Shown: positions 5,816 to 12,508 of the stretch, one piece after another
Layout: every line of letters starts with the position of its first letter
Position numbering within the stretch: position 1 is the first letter of the stretch
Assembly (NCBI GenBank): GCA_949076555.1
Contig: CARUOB010000067.1
Location: 1-14,515, forward strand
Source of the DNA: an uncultured Lachnospiraceae bacterium
GTDB taxonomy: Bacteria > Bacillota > Clostridia > Lachnospirales > Lachnospiraceae
Reading direction: 5' to 3'
DNA length: 14,515 nucleotides
The notes under the pieces: model-generated
Told to the model about the DNA's origin: nothing
The model's input: the letters and a program-made list of their open reading frames with translations, nothing else
The model's database searches: none
Translations under genes and position numbers: made by a program

Positions 5816-7357
5816 ATGGAAGTAAGAAAAGACTATGCGGTTCAGATGCATAATATTACTATAAAATTCGGCTCCTATACCGCGCTTGACGGGGTGCAGC
5901 TTGACGTAAAAAAAGGCTCTATCCATGCGGTTTTAGGAGAAAACGGGGCGGGTAAGACCACGCTGATGAATATTTTATACGGACTGTATCAGGCAAACGA
6001 GGGAGATATTCACCTGTACGGGGAAAAAGTGGATATGAAAAATCCCAACGTGGCGATCGCCCACGGAATCGGCATGGTGCATCAGCACTTTATGCTTGTG
6101 GATAATTTCACGGTGACACAGAACATCATTCTCGGACACGAGACGACGAAACCGGGTGGGGTGGTGGATCTAAAGAAAGCCAGAGAAGAGGTCATGGGGA
6201 TCGTGAAAAAATACGGCCTCGAGGTGGACCCGGACGCGTACATTTCGGATATTTCAGTGGGTATGCAGCAGAGGGTAGAAATCTTAAAGGCATTGTACCG
6301 GGGCGTGGACATCCTGATTCTGGATGAGCCTACGGCAGTGCTGACCCCGCAGGAGATCGGCGACCTGATTGCCATTATGCACAAGCTGGTGGATGACGGG
6401 AAGACCATCATCATCATTACCCATAAACTCAAGGAGATCAAGGCTTCCGCGGACTATTGCAGCATCATCCGCAGGGGAAAGTATATAGACACCGTGGAGG
6501 TGGCTAAAGTATCCCAGGAGGAGCTGGCTGACATGATGGTGGGACACCGTGTGAAGCTGGTGGTGGATAAGGAGGAGGCGAAGCCGAAAGACGTGGTGTT
6601 TGAGGTGAAAGGTCTGACAGCCAAAGACAACCGGGGCGTGTATGTGCTCAAAAACCTGTCCATGCAGGTGCGGCGCGGGGAGATCTTCGGCATCGCCGGG
6701 ATTGACGGCAACGGGCAGAAGGAGCTGGTGGAAGCCATCACCAACCTGATTAAGGTGGAGAGCGGGAGCATCCGCATTAACGGAAAGAACATTGAGAATA
6801 AGACGACGAGGGAAACGATGGATTCCGGCATAGCCACGATCCATGAGGACAGACAGAAGAGAGGGCTTGTATTGGACTTTTCGGTGGAGGACAACGCGGT
6901 GCTTGACACCTACATGAAGGAGCCTTTTTCCCGGAAGAGCATTTTAAACAGAAAGGAAATCCGCAAATTTGCGTCAGGTCTTTTGAAAGATTATGATGTG
7001 CGGCCCGATTCCTGTGAGGAACTTGCCATCAGGGGGCTTTCCGGCGGTAACCAGCAGAAGGTGATCATCGGCAGAGAGATCGCCAACAATCCCGATCTTC
7101 TGATCGCGGTACAGCCCACCAGAGGTCTTGACGTGGGAGCCATCGAATATGTCCACAAGATGCTTGTCAGGGAGAGGGACAAAGGCAAGGCAGTGCTGCT
7201 CATATCGCTGGAGTTAGACGAGGTGATGAACGTTTCTGACACCATCGGAATCATTTACGACGGCGCGATCCGCTGCACATTCAAGCAGGGAGAAGTGGAT
7301 GAAAAAACCATAGGATTAATTATGGCAGGAGGAACATTAGATGGAAAAAACAGTTAA
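5816..7357 (+). CDS. Nucleoside ABC importer, double ATPase subunit (NupO/YufO-like)
   Basis: The 513-residue ATPase has two fused ABC domains and powers the nucleoside importer. Domain 1 is complete: Walker A GENGAGKTT (41-49), signature SVGMQQR (147-153), Walker B ILILDEPT (166-173) and the switch His203 in ITHKL. Domain 2 is degenerate at the nucleotide sites, as usual for this family: AGIDGNGQK (294-302) in place of Walker A, LSGGNQQK (408-415), and LLIAVQPTRGLD (428-439), where Ala-Val replace the Walker B Asp-Glu. I choose the ATG at 5816 over the upstream in-frame GTG at 5780 because AGGAGAGAAGG (5801-5811) fits it and the earlier start lies inside the lipoprotein gene. The next gene overlaps its end by 17 bases, a sign of tight coupling. 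Confidence 0.95.
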   Translation: MEVRKDYAVQMHNITIKFGSYTALDGVQLDVKKGSIHAVLGENGAGKTTLMNILYGLYQANEGDIHLYGEKVDMKNPNVAIAHGIGMVHQHFMLVDNFTVTQNIILGHETTKPGGVVDLKKAREEVMGIVKKYGLEVDPDAYISDISVGMQQRVEILKALYRGVDILILDEPTAVLTPQEIGDLIAIMHKLVDDGKTIIIITHKLKEIKASADYCSIIRRGKYIDTVEVAKVSQEELADMMVGHRVKLVVDKEEAKPKDVVFEVKGLTAKDNRGVYVLKNLSMQVRRGEIFGIAGIDGNGQKELVEAITNLIKVESGSIRINGKNIENKTTRETMDSGIATIHEDRQKRGLVLDFSVEDNAVLDTYMKEPFSRKSILNRKEIRKFASGLLKDYDVRPDSCEELAIRGLSGGNQQKVIIGREIANNPDLLIAVQPTRGLDVGAIEYVHKMLVRERDKGKAVLLISLELDEVMNVSDTIGIIYDGAIRCTFKQGEVDEKTIGLIMAGGTLDGKNS

Positions 7358-8456
7358 AATCTTAAAGAAACCGATTACCGCCACTCTGATTGCCATATTC
7401 TGTGGATTTCTCGTAGCTACGGTAATTCTGGCGGCTTCGGGATACAATCCCTTTGAGGCGTTTGGCGCGCTGCTTGGCGGCATTTTCGGGAGGCCTAAAT
7501 ATGTCTCCAACGTGATTATCAAGAGTACGCCCATCATCTTAACCGGTGTCAGCGTGGCCTTTGCCTACAAGATGGGACTTTTCAACATCGGTGCGGAGGG
7601 ACAGTTCATCGTGGGCGCGGTGGCGGCCAATGTGGTGGGTATCGTATGCGATTTTCCGGCCATCATCGAAGTGCCTCTCGTGCTGCTTGTGGGCGCAGCG
7701 GCAGGCGCGCTCTACGGAGGAATTGCCGGATGGCTGAAAGCAAAATATAACATCAATGAAGTGATTGTGGGTATTATGTTAAACTGGATGGCGCTCTATT
7801 TCTCCAATTTCGTGTGCAACATAGAGCGGTTCCACAAGCCGGACTCGGACGGCACCTACGCGATCAATGAGTCGGGATTTATCTCCTTTTTCACAAACTG
7901 GAAGACCACGGAAGCGGCGGCGGAGTTTGTGCAGGAGCATCCCATAATCGGTGATATCCTGCGGACGGATGCAAACGCGGGTATCCTCATCGCCATTGCC
8001 CTCACCTTTGCGGTTTCCTTCCTGCTCTATAAGACGACAAAGGGGTATGAACTGCGGGCCGTGGGAAGCAACAGGGACGCGGCGGAGTTTGCAGGCATCA
8101 ACGTGGGAAAAAATATGGTGCAGACCATGCTGATCGCGGGTGCACTGTCTGGAATCGCGGCGGCGATCTCCATAGCGGGCAACAATCCCCACGGGATTTC
8201 CCAGCTTTCCGCTTTTGAGTCCAACGGCTTAAACGGGCTTTCGGTGGCGTTCATTGCGGGCGGTTCCCCTATCGGATGTATCTTTGCGGGGCTTTTGTTC
8301 GGCGGCCTTTTGTACGGCGGCCAGTCCATACAGTATGTGGTGGGTGCGCCCTCGGAGATCATAAGCATCCTGATCGGTACCATCGTATTTTTGATCGCAC
8401 TCAAGGATATGGTGCCTGTACTTATTGATAAAATGGGGAAAAGAGGTGTAAAATGA
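7341..8456 (+). CDS. Nucleoside ABC importer permease 1 (NupP-like)
   Basis: This 371-residue integral membrane protein belongs to the BPD_transp_2/LivM-type permeases that pair with BMP lipoproteins. Roughly nine hydrophobic segments are visible, among them residues 13-33, about 120-148, 155-172, 212-233 and the C-terminal ISILIGTIVFLIAL. KMGLFNIGAEGQF after the second segment is characteristic of the family, and GSNRDAAEFAGINV is the cytoplasmic loop expected to contact the ATPase. It starts inside the 3' end of the ATPase gene, with AGGAGG (7328-7333) before its ATG, and overlaps the next permease by 4 bases (ATGA). The two permeases should form the heterodimeric channel. Confidence 0.94.
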   Translation: MEKTVKILKKPITATLIAIFCGFLVATVILAASGYNPFEAFGALLGGIFGRPKYVSNVIIKSTPIILTGVSVAFAYKMGLFNIGAEGQFIVGAVAANVVGIVCDFPAIIEVPLVLLVGAAAGALYGGIAGWLKAKYNINEVIVGIMLNWMALYFSNFVCNIERFHKPDSDGTYAINESGFISFFTNWKTTEAAAEFVQEHPIIGDILRTDANAGILIAIALTFAVSFLLYKTTKGYELRAVGSNRDAAEFAGINVGKNMVQTMLIAGALSGIAAAISIAGNNPHGISQLSAFESNGLNGLSVAFIAGGSPIGCIFAGLLFGGLLYGGQSIQYVVGAPSEIISILIGTIVFLIALKDMVPVLIDKMGKRGVK

Positions 8457-9373
8457 TGATGAATACAATTACGTTGTTACTCGGTGTCACGCTGCTGTAT
8501 TCCACACCCATGATATTCGGTGCGCTGGGCGGTGTGCTGTCGGAGCGTTCCGGTGTCGTAAACATCGGCATAGAGGGCATGATGACTTTTGGCGCGTTCG
8601 CCGGGGCTGCGGCGGGGTATTACAGCGGGAATCCGTGGGTCGGCGTGCTGTGTGCGGCTTTGGCCGGAGGGCTTCTGGCACTGCTTCACGCGGTGGCGGC
8701 GATCACCTGTCAGGCGGACCAGACCATCAGCGGTGTAGCGATCAATCTGCTTGGCCCTGCGCTTGCGGTATTCTTCTGCCGCCTTGCCTTTGACGGCGCC
8801 ACCATGTCCTACCCGGTGGCAAATAAGCTCCCCAAGATATTCGGAAGCGGCGCGGAGGGGATCTGGGCAAACTTAAACGTGGATATCATGGTGATCGTGG
8901 CGCTGTTGTTCGCCGTGGCCATGTGGTTTGTGCTCTACCGCACCAAATGGGGGATGCGCATTCTGGCGGTAGGTGAGAATCCTGCGGCTGCGGATACGCT
9001 CGGCATCAATGTATACAAGACCCGTTATGCCTGCGTCATTTTGTCCGGCATTCTGGCAGGAATCGGCGGTGCGACGGTGACTCTTGGTATTGTGGCGCAG
9101 TTTACACAGACTTCCATCGCGGGGCAGGGATTCATCGCGCTGGCAGCAGTGATTTTCGGTAAATGGAAACCGATTGGCGCTTACAAGGCGTGTCTGATCT
9201 TCGGCTTTTCGCAGGCGTTGACGGTGGTGCTTGGCGGCGGTGCGATTGCGGTTCCCACGGAGATTTTGGCGATGCTGCCTTACGTGTTGACCATCGTGAT
9301 CCTGATTCTCTTCATCGGCAAGTCCGTTGCGCCCAAGGCAGACGGCGTGCCCTACGTGAAGGGAAGAAGATAA
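8453..9373 (+). CDS. Nucleoside ABC importer permease 2 (NupQ-like)
   Basis: The second permease has 306 residues and the same family fold as its neighbour. SERSGVVNIGIEGMMTFGAF near residues 30-49 corresponds to the FNIGAEGQF segment of permease 1, and GENPAAADTLGINV is the matching ATPase-facing loop. About eight hydrophobic segments follow, ending in a long helix (MLPYVLTIVILILFIGKSV). The start overlaps the previous stop (ATGA). Three ATGs are in register (8453, 8456, 8459) and the true first Met is uncertain; AAGAGGTG (8441-8448) is close enough for any of them. It is the last gene of the importer set; a new promoter candidate begins 5 bases after its stop. Confidence 0.94.
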   Translation: MMMNTITLLLGVTLLYSTPMIFGALGGVLSERSGVVNIGIEGMMTFGAFAGAAAGYYSGNPWVGVLCAALAGGLLALLHAVAAITCQADQTISGVAINLLGPALAVFFCRLAFDGATMSYPVANKLPKIFGSGAEGIWANLNVDIMVIVALLFAVAMWFVLYRTKWGMRILAVGENPAAADTLGINVYKTRYACVILSGILAGIGGATVTLGIVAQFTQTSIAGQGFIALAAVIFGKWKPIGAYKACLIFGFSQALTVVLGGGAIAVPTEILAMLPYVLTIVILILFIGKSVAPKADGVPYVKGRR

Positions 9374-9377
9374 ACGC

Positions 9378-9407
9378 TTGCCAACGTAACAGGTGGTAAG
9401 TTATAGT
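9378..9407 (+). promoter_or_regulatory. Probable promoter for deoB-deoC
   Basis: TTGCCA (9378-9383), an 18-base spacer and TATAGT (9402-9407) match the sigma-A consensus in 5 of 6 positions at each box. Transcription would begin near 9414 and give a leader of about 85 bases carrying the shared 12-bp word and a hairpin. Confidence 0.6.
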
Positions 9408-9428
9408 AAGAAAGCAAGAAATAAAAAT

Positions 9429-9440
9429 TTGTGCAAAATA
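9429..9440. promoter_or_regulatory. 12-bp word shared with the regulator leader (copy 2)
   Basis: TTGTGCAAAATA is identical to 2865-2876. Here one more T makes TTTG-TG-CAAA a 4+4 inverted repeat. It lies about 15 bases after the predicted transcription start, where a bound repressor would block deoB. Confidence 0.3.
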
Positions 9441-9444
9441 ATTG

Positions 9445-9483
9445 TGCGCCGCAGGATGCCCTAAAGCGTCCTGCGAGAGCGCA
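9445..9483 (+). other. Hairpin in the deoB leader
   Basis: GCAGGATGC (9451-9459) pairs with GCGTCCTGC (9466-9474), with one U-G wobble and a CCTAAA loop. An outer stem pairs TGCGC (9445-9449) with GCGCA (9479-9483) across a C/GAGA internal loop. The structure ends 7 bases before the deoB GGAG. Without a T run it is more likely a leader structure than a terminator. Confidence 0.6.
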
Positions 9484-9499
9484 TAGAAATGGAGTAGAG

Positions 9500-10690
9500 A
9501 TGAGTAAGTATAAGAGAATATTTACGATTGTAATTGATTCCCTCGGGGTGGGCGCCCTTCCCGACGCGGCGGCATACGGCGATGCAGGGACGGATACGCT
9601 TGGTCATATCGCGAAAAACACCGATCCGTTTTGCATCCCCAATCTGCAAAAGCTCGGCATGGCAAACCTTCATGCCCTGAAAGGGGTGGAGCCTGTGGAG
9701 AAACCCCTTGCATACTTCGCCAAGTTAAATGAGGCGAGCGCGGGCAAGGACACCATGACAGGACACTGGGAGATGATGGGACTGCATGTCACCACGCCGT
9801 TTCAGACCTTTACGGAAACAGGATTCCCCAAGGAACTGCTTGACGAACTCTCAGAGAGAACCGGACGCACCATCATCGGCAACAAGAGCGCCAGCGGCAC
9901 GGAGATTTTAGAAGAGCTGGCGGAGGAGGAGATCGCCACCGGGCATATGATCGTGTACACATCGGCGGACTCTGTCCTGCAGATCTGCGGCAACGAGGAG
10001 ACTTTCGGGCTTGAGGAGCTTTACCGCTGCTGTGAGATCGCAAGAGAGCTTACTATGAAAGACGAGTGGAAGGTGGGCAGGGTCATTGCCAGACCCTATG
10101 TGGGAAAGAAGCGGGGCGAGTTTAAACGTACCAGCAACCGCCACGACTATGCGTTAAAGCCTTTTGGCAGGACGGCGTTAAACGCCTTAAAGGATGCCGG
10201 ACTCTCCGTCATTTCCGTGGGCAAAATATTTGATATTTTCGACGGGGAAGGGCTGACCGAGTCCAATAAATCCAAGAGTTCCGTGCACGGTATGGAACAG
10301 ACCATTGAGATCGCGAAGAGGGATTTCACGGGATTGTGTTATGTAAACCTTGTGGATTTCGACGCGCTGTGGGGACACCGCAGGGACGTGGCAGGCTACG
10401 CGAAGGAGCTTGAAATGTTCGACGAGAAATTAGGGGAGCTTTTGCCCCTCTTAAAAGAGGACGATCTGCTAATCCTCACGGCGGACCACGGAAACGATCC
10501 GACCCACACGGGGACCGACCACACGAGGGAAAAAGTGCCGTTTCTGGCTTATTCCCCTTCCATGCAGGGGGCGGGAAAGCTGCCTGACGGCGAGAACTTT
10601 GCACAGATCGGCGCCACCATCGCGGACAATTTCGGCCTGCAGATGCCGGAGGGGACGATCGGCAAGTCTGTGCTCGGGGAACTGAAATAG
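9500..10690 (+). CDS. deoB: Phosphopentomutase
   Basis: DeoB interconverts (deoxy)ribose-1-phosphate and the 5-phosphate, linking DeoD to DeoC. The product belongs to the alkaline-phosphatase-like metalloenzymes, and its 396 residues fit the family. Asp13 in IVIDSLGVGALPDA and Thr85 in GKDTMTGHWE coincide in number with the metal-binding Asp13 and the phosphorylated Thr85 of the Bacillus cereus enzyme. Near the C-terminus, LTADHGNDPTHTGTDHTRE supplies the second metal-site Asp and His residues. I choose the ATG at 9500 (GGAG at 9491-9494): the upstream in-frame GTG at 9431 has no ribosome binding site, and its extension runs through the leader hairpin and has no family sequence. deoC follows after 45 bases. 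Confidence 0.96.
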   Translation: MSKYKRIFTIVIDSLGVGALPDAAAYGDAGTDTLGHIAKNTDPFCIPNLQKLGMANLHALKGVEPVEKPLAYFAKLNEASAGKDTMTGHWEMMGLHVTTPFQTFTETGFPKELLDELSERTGRTIIGNKSASGTEILEELAEEEIATGHMIVYTSADSVLQICGNEETFGLEELYRCCEIARELTMKDEWKVGRVIARPYVGKKRGEFKRTSNRHDYALKPFGRTALNALKDAGLSVISVGKIFDIFDGEGLTESNKSKSSVHGMEQTIEIAKRDFTGLCYVNLVDFDALWGHRRDVAGYAKELEMFDEKLGELLPLLKEDDLLILTADHGNDPTHTGTDHTREKVPFLAYSPSMQGAGKLPDGENFAQIGATIADNFGLQMPEGTIGKSVLGELK

Positions 10691-10735
10691 GCGCGGTATC
10701 GTGAAACTATAATTTAGGTAGAAAGAGGTATTGCT

Positions 10736-11377
10736 ATGGACAAGAAAGAAATCTTAAAAAAAGTGGATCACACCCTGCTGGCCCAGACCGCCACATGGGA
10801 GGAGATCAAGGCGATTCTGGACGCGGGTATGCAGTATGAGACGGCGTCCGCCTGCATCCCGGCTTCTTATGTGAAGCGGGCGGCGGATTATGTGCAGGGA
10901 AAACTGCCCATCTGTACCGTCATCGGCTTCCCCAACGGTTACAGCACCACGGCGGTGAAAGTGTTTGAGACAAAGGACGCTGTGGCAAACGGCGCGGCGG
11001 AGATCGATATGGTCATCAACATCGGTCTCTTGAAGGACGGTCTCTACGACGAGGTGGAAGAGGAAATCCGAAAGGTGCATGAGGCCTGCGGCGGAAAAAT
11101 TTTGAAGGTGATTATCGAGACCTGTCTTTTGACGGAAGAGGAAAAAAAGAAGATGTGCGAGATCGTCACGAAGTCGGGCGCGGAGTATATCAAGACTTCC
11201 ACCGGGTTTTCCACAGGGGGCGCAACTTTTGCGGACATCGCCCTCATGAAAGACAACGTAGGAGAGCATGTGAAAATCAAGGCGGCGGGCGGCATCGCAA
11301 ACTTTGACGATGCGGAAGAATTTATCCGGCTCGGCGCGGACAGACTGGGAACGAGCCGATTGGCGAAAGGAGTATAA
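10736..11377 (+). CDS. deoC: Deoxyribose-phosphate aldolase
   Basis: DeoC splits 2-deoxyribose-5-phosphate into acetaldehyde and glyceraldehyde-3-phosphate through a Schiff base. The 213-residue class I aldolase shows VDHTLL at the start (Asp11), EIDMVINIG with Asp91, the Schiff-base Lys153 in YIKTSTGFSTGGAT, and Lys182 in VKIKAAGGI, which is the usual Asp/Lys/Lys set. AAGAGGTA (10724-10731) lies a few bases before the ATG. A perfect TATAAT (10708-10713) in the short gap has no good -35 partner, so cotranscription with deoB is more likely. It completes the route from purine deoxynucleosides to central metabolism. Confidence 0.97.
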   Translation: MDKKEILKKVDHTLLAQTATWEEIKAILDAGMQYETASACIPASYVKRAADYVQGKLPICTVIGFPNGYSTTAVKVFETKDAVANGAAEIDMVINIGLLKDGLYDEVEEEIRKVHEACGGKILKVIIETCLLTEEEKKKMCEIVTKSGAEYIKTSTGFSTGGATFADIALMKDNVGEHVKIKAAGGIANFDDAEEFIRLGADRLGTSRLAKGV

Positions 11378-11382
11378 CGGAA

Positions 11383-11991
11383 ATGGATACACATATGATT
11401 GTGGAGATGATTGGGTATTTTTCTTCTCTGCTTGTGCTGGTGTCGTTTCTGATGACTTCGGTGATCAAACTCAGGATTGTCAATTCCATCGGAGCGATTA
11501 TTTTTACCGTCTATGCGACGATTATAGGCTCCTATCCCACGGCGCTGATGAACCTGTGTCTGGTTGGGATCAACATGTACAACCTGTATAAGCTGTTAAA
11601 ATCGCCGAAACGGTACGAGGTGATTACCGAGGAGCCGGAGGCAGCAGGACTACAGTACTTTTTAAATCACTACGCGGAGGATATCAAGCACTTTTTCCCT
11701 GATTTCGGCTTCGAAAAAAGCGGGGCGGACGCCGCCTACATGGTGGTGCACGACACGGTTCCGGCGGGGGTGATGCTGGGAAAGAAGAGGGCGGACGGAA
11801 ATCTTGAAATCCTTTTGGACTACACCACGCCGCAGTACCGGGACTGTTCGGTGGGAAGATATCTGTACGGGGCGCTTGGCGGGCAGGGCATTGCGAAACT
11901 TACCTTCCCGAACGCACCGGAGGGACATGTGGAGTATCTGGAAAAAGTCGGATTTGTGAAAACAGACGGCGCTTACGAGCGCAAGATATGA
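11383..11991 (+). CDS. YgjV-like membrane segment fused to a GNAT-like domain
   Basis: The 202-residue product has two parts. Residues 6-72 hold three hydrophobic segments and resemble the YgjV/Imp-YgjV inner-membrane family (VEMIGYFSSLLVLVSF, then NSIGAIIFTVYATIIGSYP and ALMNLCLVGINMYNLY). Residues about 88-202 look like a GNAT acetyltransferase core: strand-like LEILLDYTTPQYRD, a helix, then YLEKVGFVKTDGAYER as the final strand pair. The CoA-binding loop is degenerate (RDCSVG, where R/Q-x-x-G-x-G/A is expected), so catalysis is doubtful. AAAGGAG (11366-11372) precedes the ATG; a second ATG at 11395 is possible. It starts 5 bases after deoC and is very likely cotranscribed, but its link to nucleoside use is unknown. 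Confidence 0.75.
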   Translation: MDTHMIVEMIGYFSSLLVLVSFLMTSVIKLRIVNSIGAIIFTVYATIIGSYPTALMNLCLVGINMYNLYKLLKSPKRYEVITEEPEAAGLQYFLNHYAEDIKHFFPDFGFEKSGADAAYMVVHDTVPAGVMLGKKRADGNLEILLDYTTPQYRDCSVGRYLYGALGGQGIAKLTFPNAPEGHVEYLEKVGFVKTDGAYERKI

Positions 11992-12034
11992 GCCAACATA
12001 GGATATGAAAATGTATGAACAGGGATTTAAACTG

Positions 12035-12067
12035 ACAGGACACTCTTTTTCGGGGTGTCCTGTTTTT
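12035..12067 (+). terminator. Strong intrinsic terminator ending the nucleoside block
   Basis: ACAGGACAC (12035-12043) pairs perfectly with GTGTCCTGT (12055-12063), and a U-G and a C-G pair may extend it inward. Five Ts (12063-12067) follow. It lies 44 bases after the last gene of the deo block and separates it from recA. Confidence 0.93.
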
Positions 12068-12131
12068 CCGTGCAGAAGGGAATATGGGCCTGTTTTCGGC
12101 TGATTTTTCTAAATGAAAGGCTTGCAGGTTT

Positions 12132-12354
12132 CTTCTTTCTCTGGTAGACTTACTTTATCTGAGAAAGTGGAATCTGTTATGCATGTGCATGTCCGGCATT
12201 TCGCCACGAATTCCATTGATTCATGCCAGCAGAAAATCAAGCGCGCACGGAGAGCATATTTGATTTTACCTGACATGATTACGAAAGAATCTGCGTGCGG
12301 CAGACGAGCGGCGGTTGGATTCTTTCGTTTGATTTTAAATTTCAGAGAGGAAGG
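12132..12354 (+). ncRNA. Candidate structured RNA or leader element upstream of recA
   Basis: This gene-free stretch holds nested complementarity. Hairpin A pairs AAAATCAA (12233-12240) with TTGATTTT (12260-12267). Hairpin B pairs ACGAAAGAATC (12281-12291) with GATTCTTTCGT (12318-12328), a perfect 11 bp, and is followed by U-rich TTGATTTTAAATTT. The loops could pair with each other (CGCACG 12244-12249 with CGTGCG 12294-12299). A closing stem may join 12132-12143 to 12343-12354 (8 Watson-Crick pairs, 3 wobbles, 1 mismatch); the left side competes with a local CTTTCTC/GAGAAAG hairpin (12135-12141 with 12161-12167). The only promoter candidate is weak (TTGCAG at 12122, TAGACT at 12145). I match it to no known RNA family. 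Confidence 0.35.
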
Positions 12355-12415
12355 GAGGGTAAAGTGTCATTTATTGGACATGAAAAGTGATAAGATCGTT
12401 TTATCAAATTTGATG

Positions 12416-12444
12416 TTGACAAAAACGAACGTTTGTTTTAATAT
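12416..12444 (+). promoter_or_regulatory. recA promoter
   Basis: The -35 box TTGACA (12416-12421) is perfect; a 17-base spacer leads to -10 TAATAT (12439-12444). Transcription would start near 12451, leaving a leader of about 58 bases. One LexA box fills the spacer and a second lies just after the start point. Confidence 0.88.
12426..12439. promoter_or_regulatory. LexA (SOS) box 1, between the recA promoter boxes
   Basis: CGAAC-GTTT-GTTTT matches the Gram-positive LexA consensus CGAAC-N4-GTTCG except in the last arm (GTTT for GTTC). It sits wholly in the promoter spacer, so bound LexA would exclude RNA polymerase. Confidence 0.75.
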
Positions 12445-12454
12445 TTTAGAGTAA

Positions 12455-12466
12455 GAACAAATGTTC
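12455..12466. promoter_or_regulatory. LexA (SOS) box 2, just after the recA transcription start
   Basis: GAAC-AAAT-GTTC has a perfect GAAC/GTTC dyad. It lies 24 bases from the last base of box 1 arm to arm centre spacing of 28, placing it at about +5 to +16. Two boxes allow cooperative or graded repression by LexA. Confidence 0.82.
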
Positions 12467-12508
12467 TGCGAGCGAGAGCGGAGAAACCGCTTTGACATGG
12501 AGGGAAAC

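Noticed and set aside
9431..9499. Upstream GTG start for deoB adding 23 residues
   Set aside because: No ribosome binding site; the extension runs through the leader hairpin and is absent from the usual phosphopentomutase length.
10708..10713. Perfect TATAAT just before deoC as a separate promoter
   Set aside because: No acceptable -35 box at 16-18 bases upstream and no extended -10 TG; deoB-deoC cotranscription is simpler.
12113..12454. + strand open frame of 113 residues upstream of recA
   Set aside because: It runs through the recA promoter and first LexA box, lacks a ribosome binding site and resembles no protein family.
12461..12508. Upstream ATG for recA adding 16 residues
   Set aside because: It starts inside LexA box 2 about ten bases after the transcription start and has no ribosome binding site; 12509 has GGAGGG.
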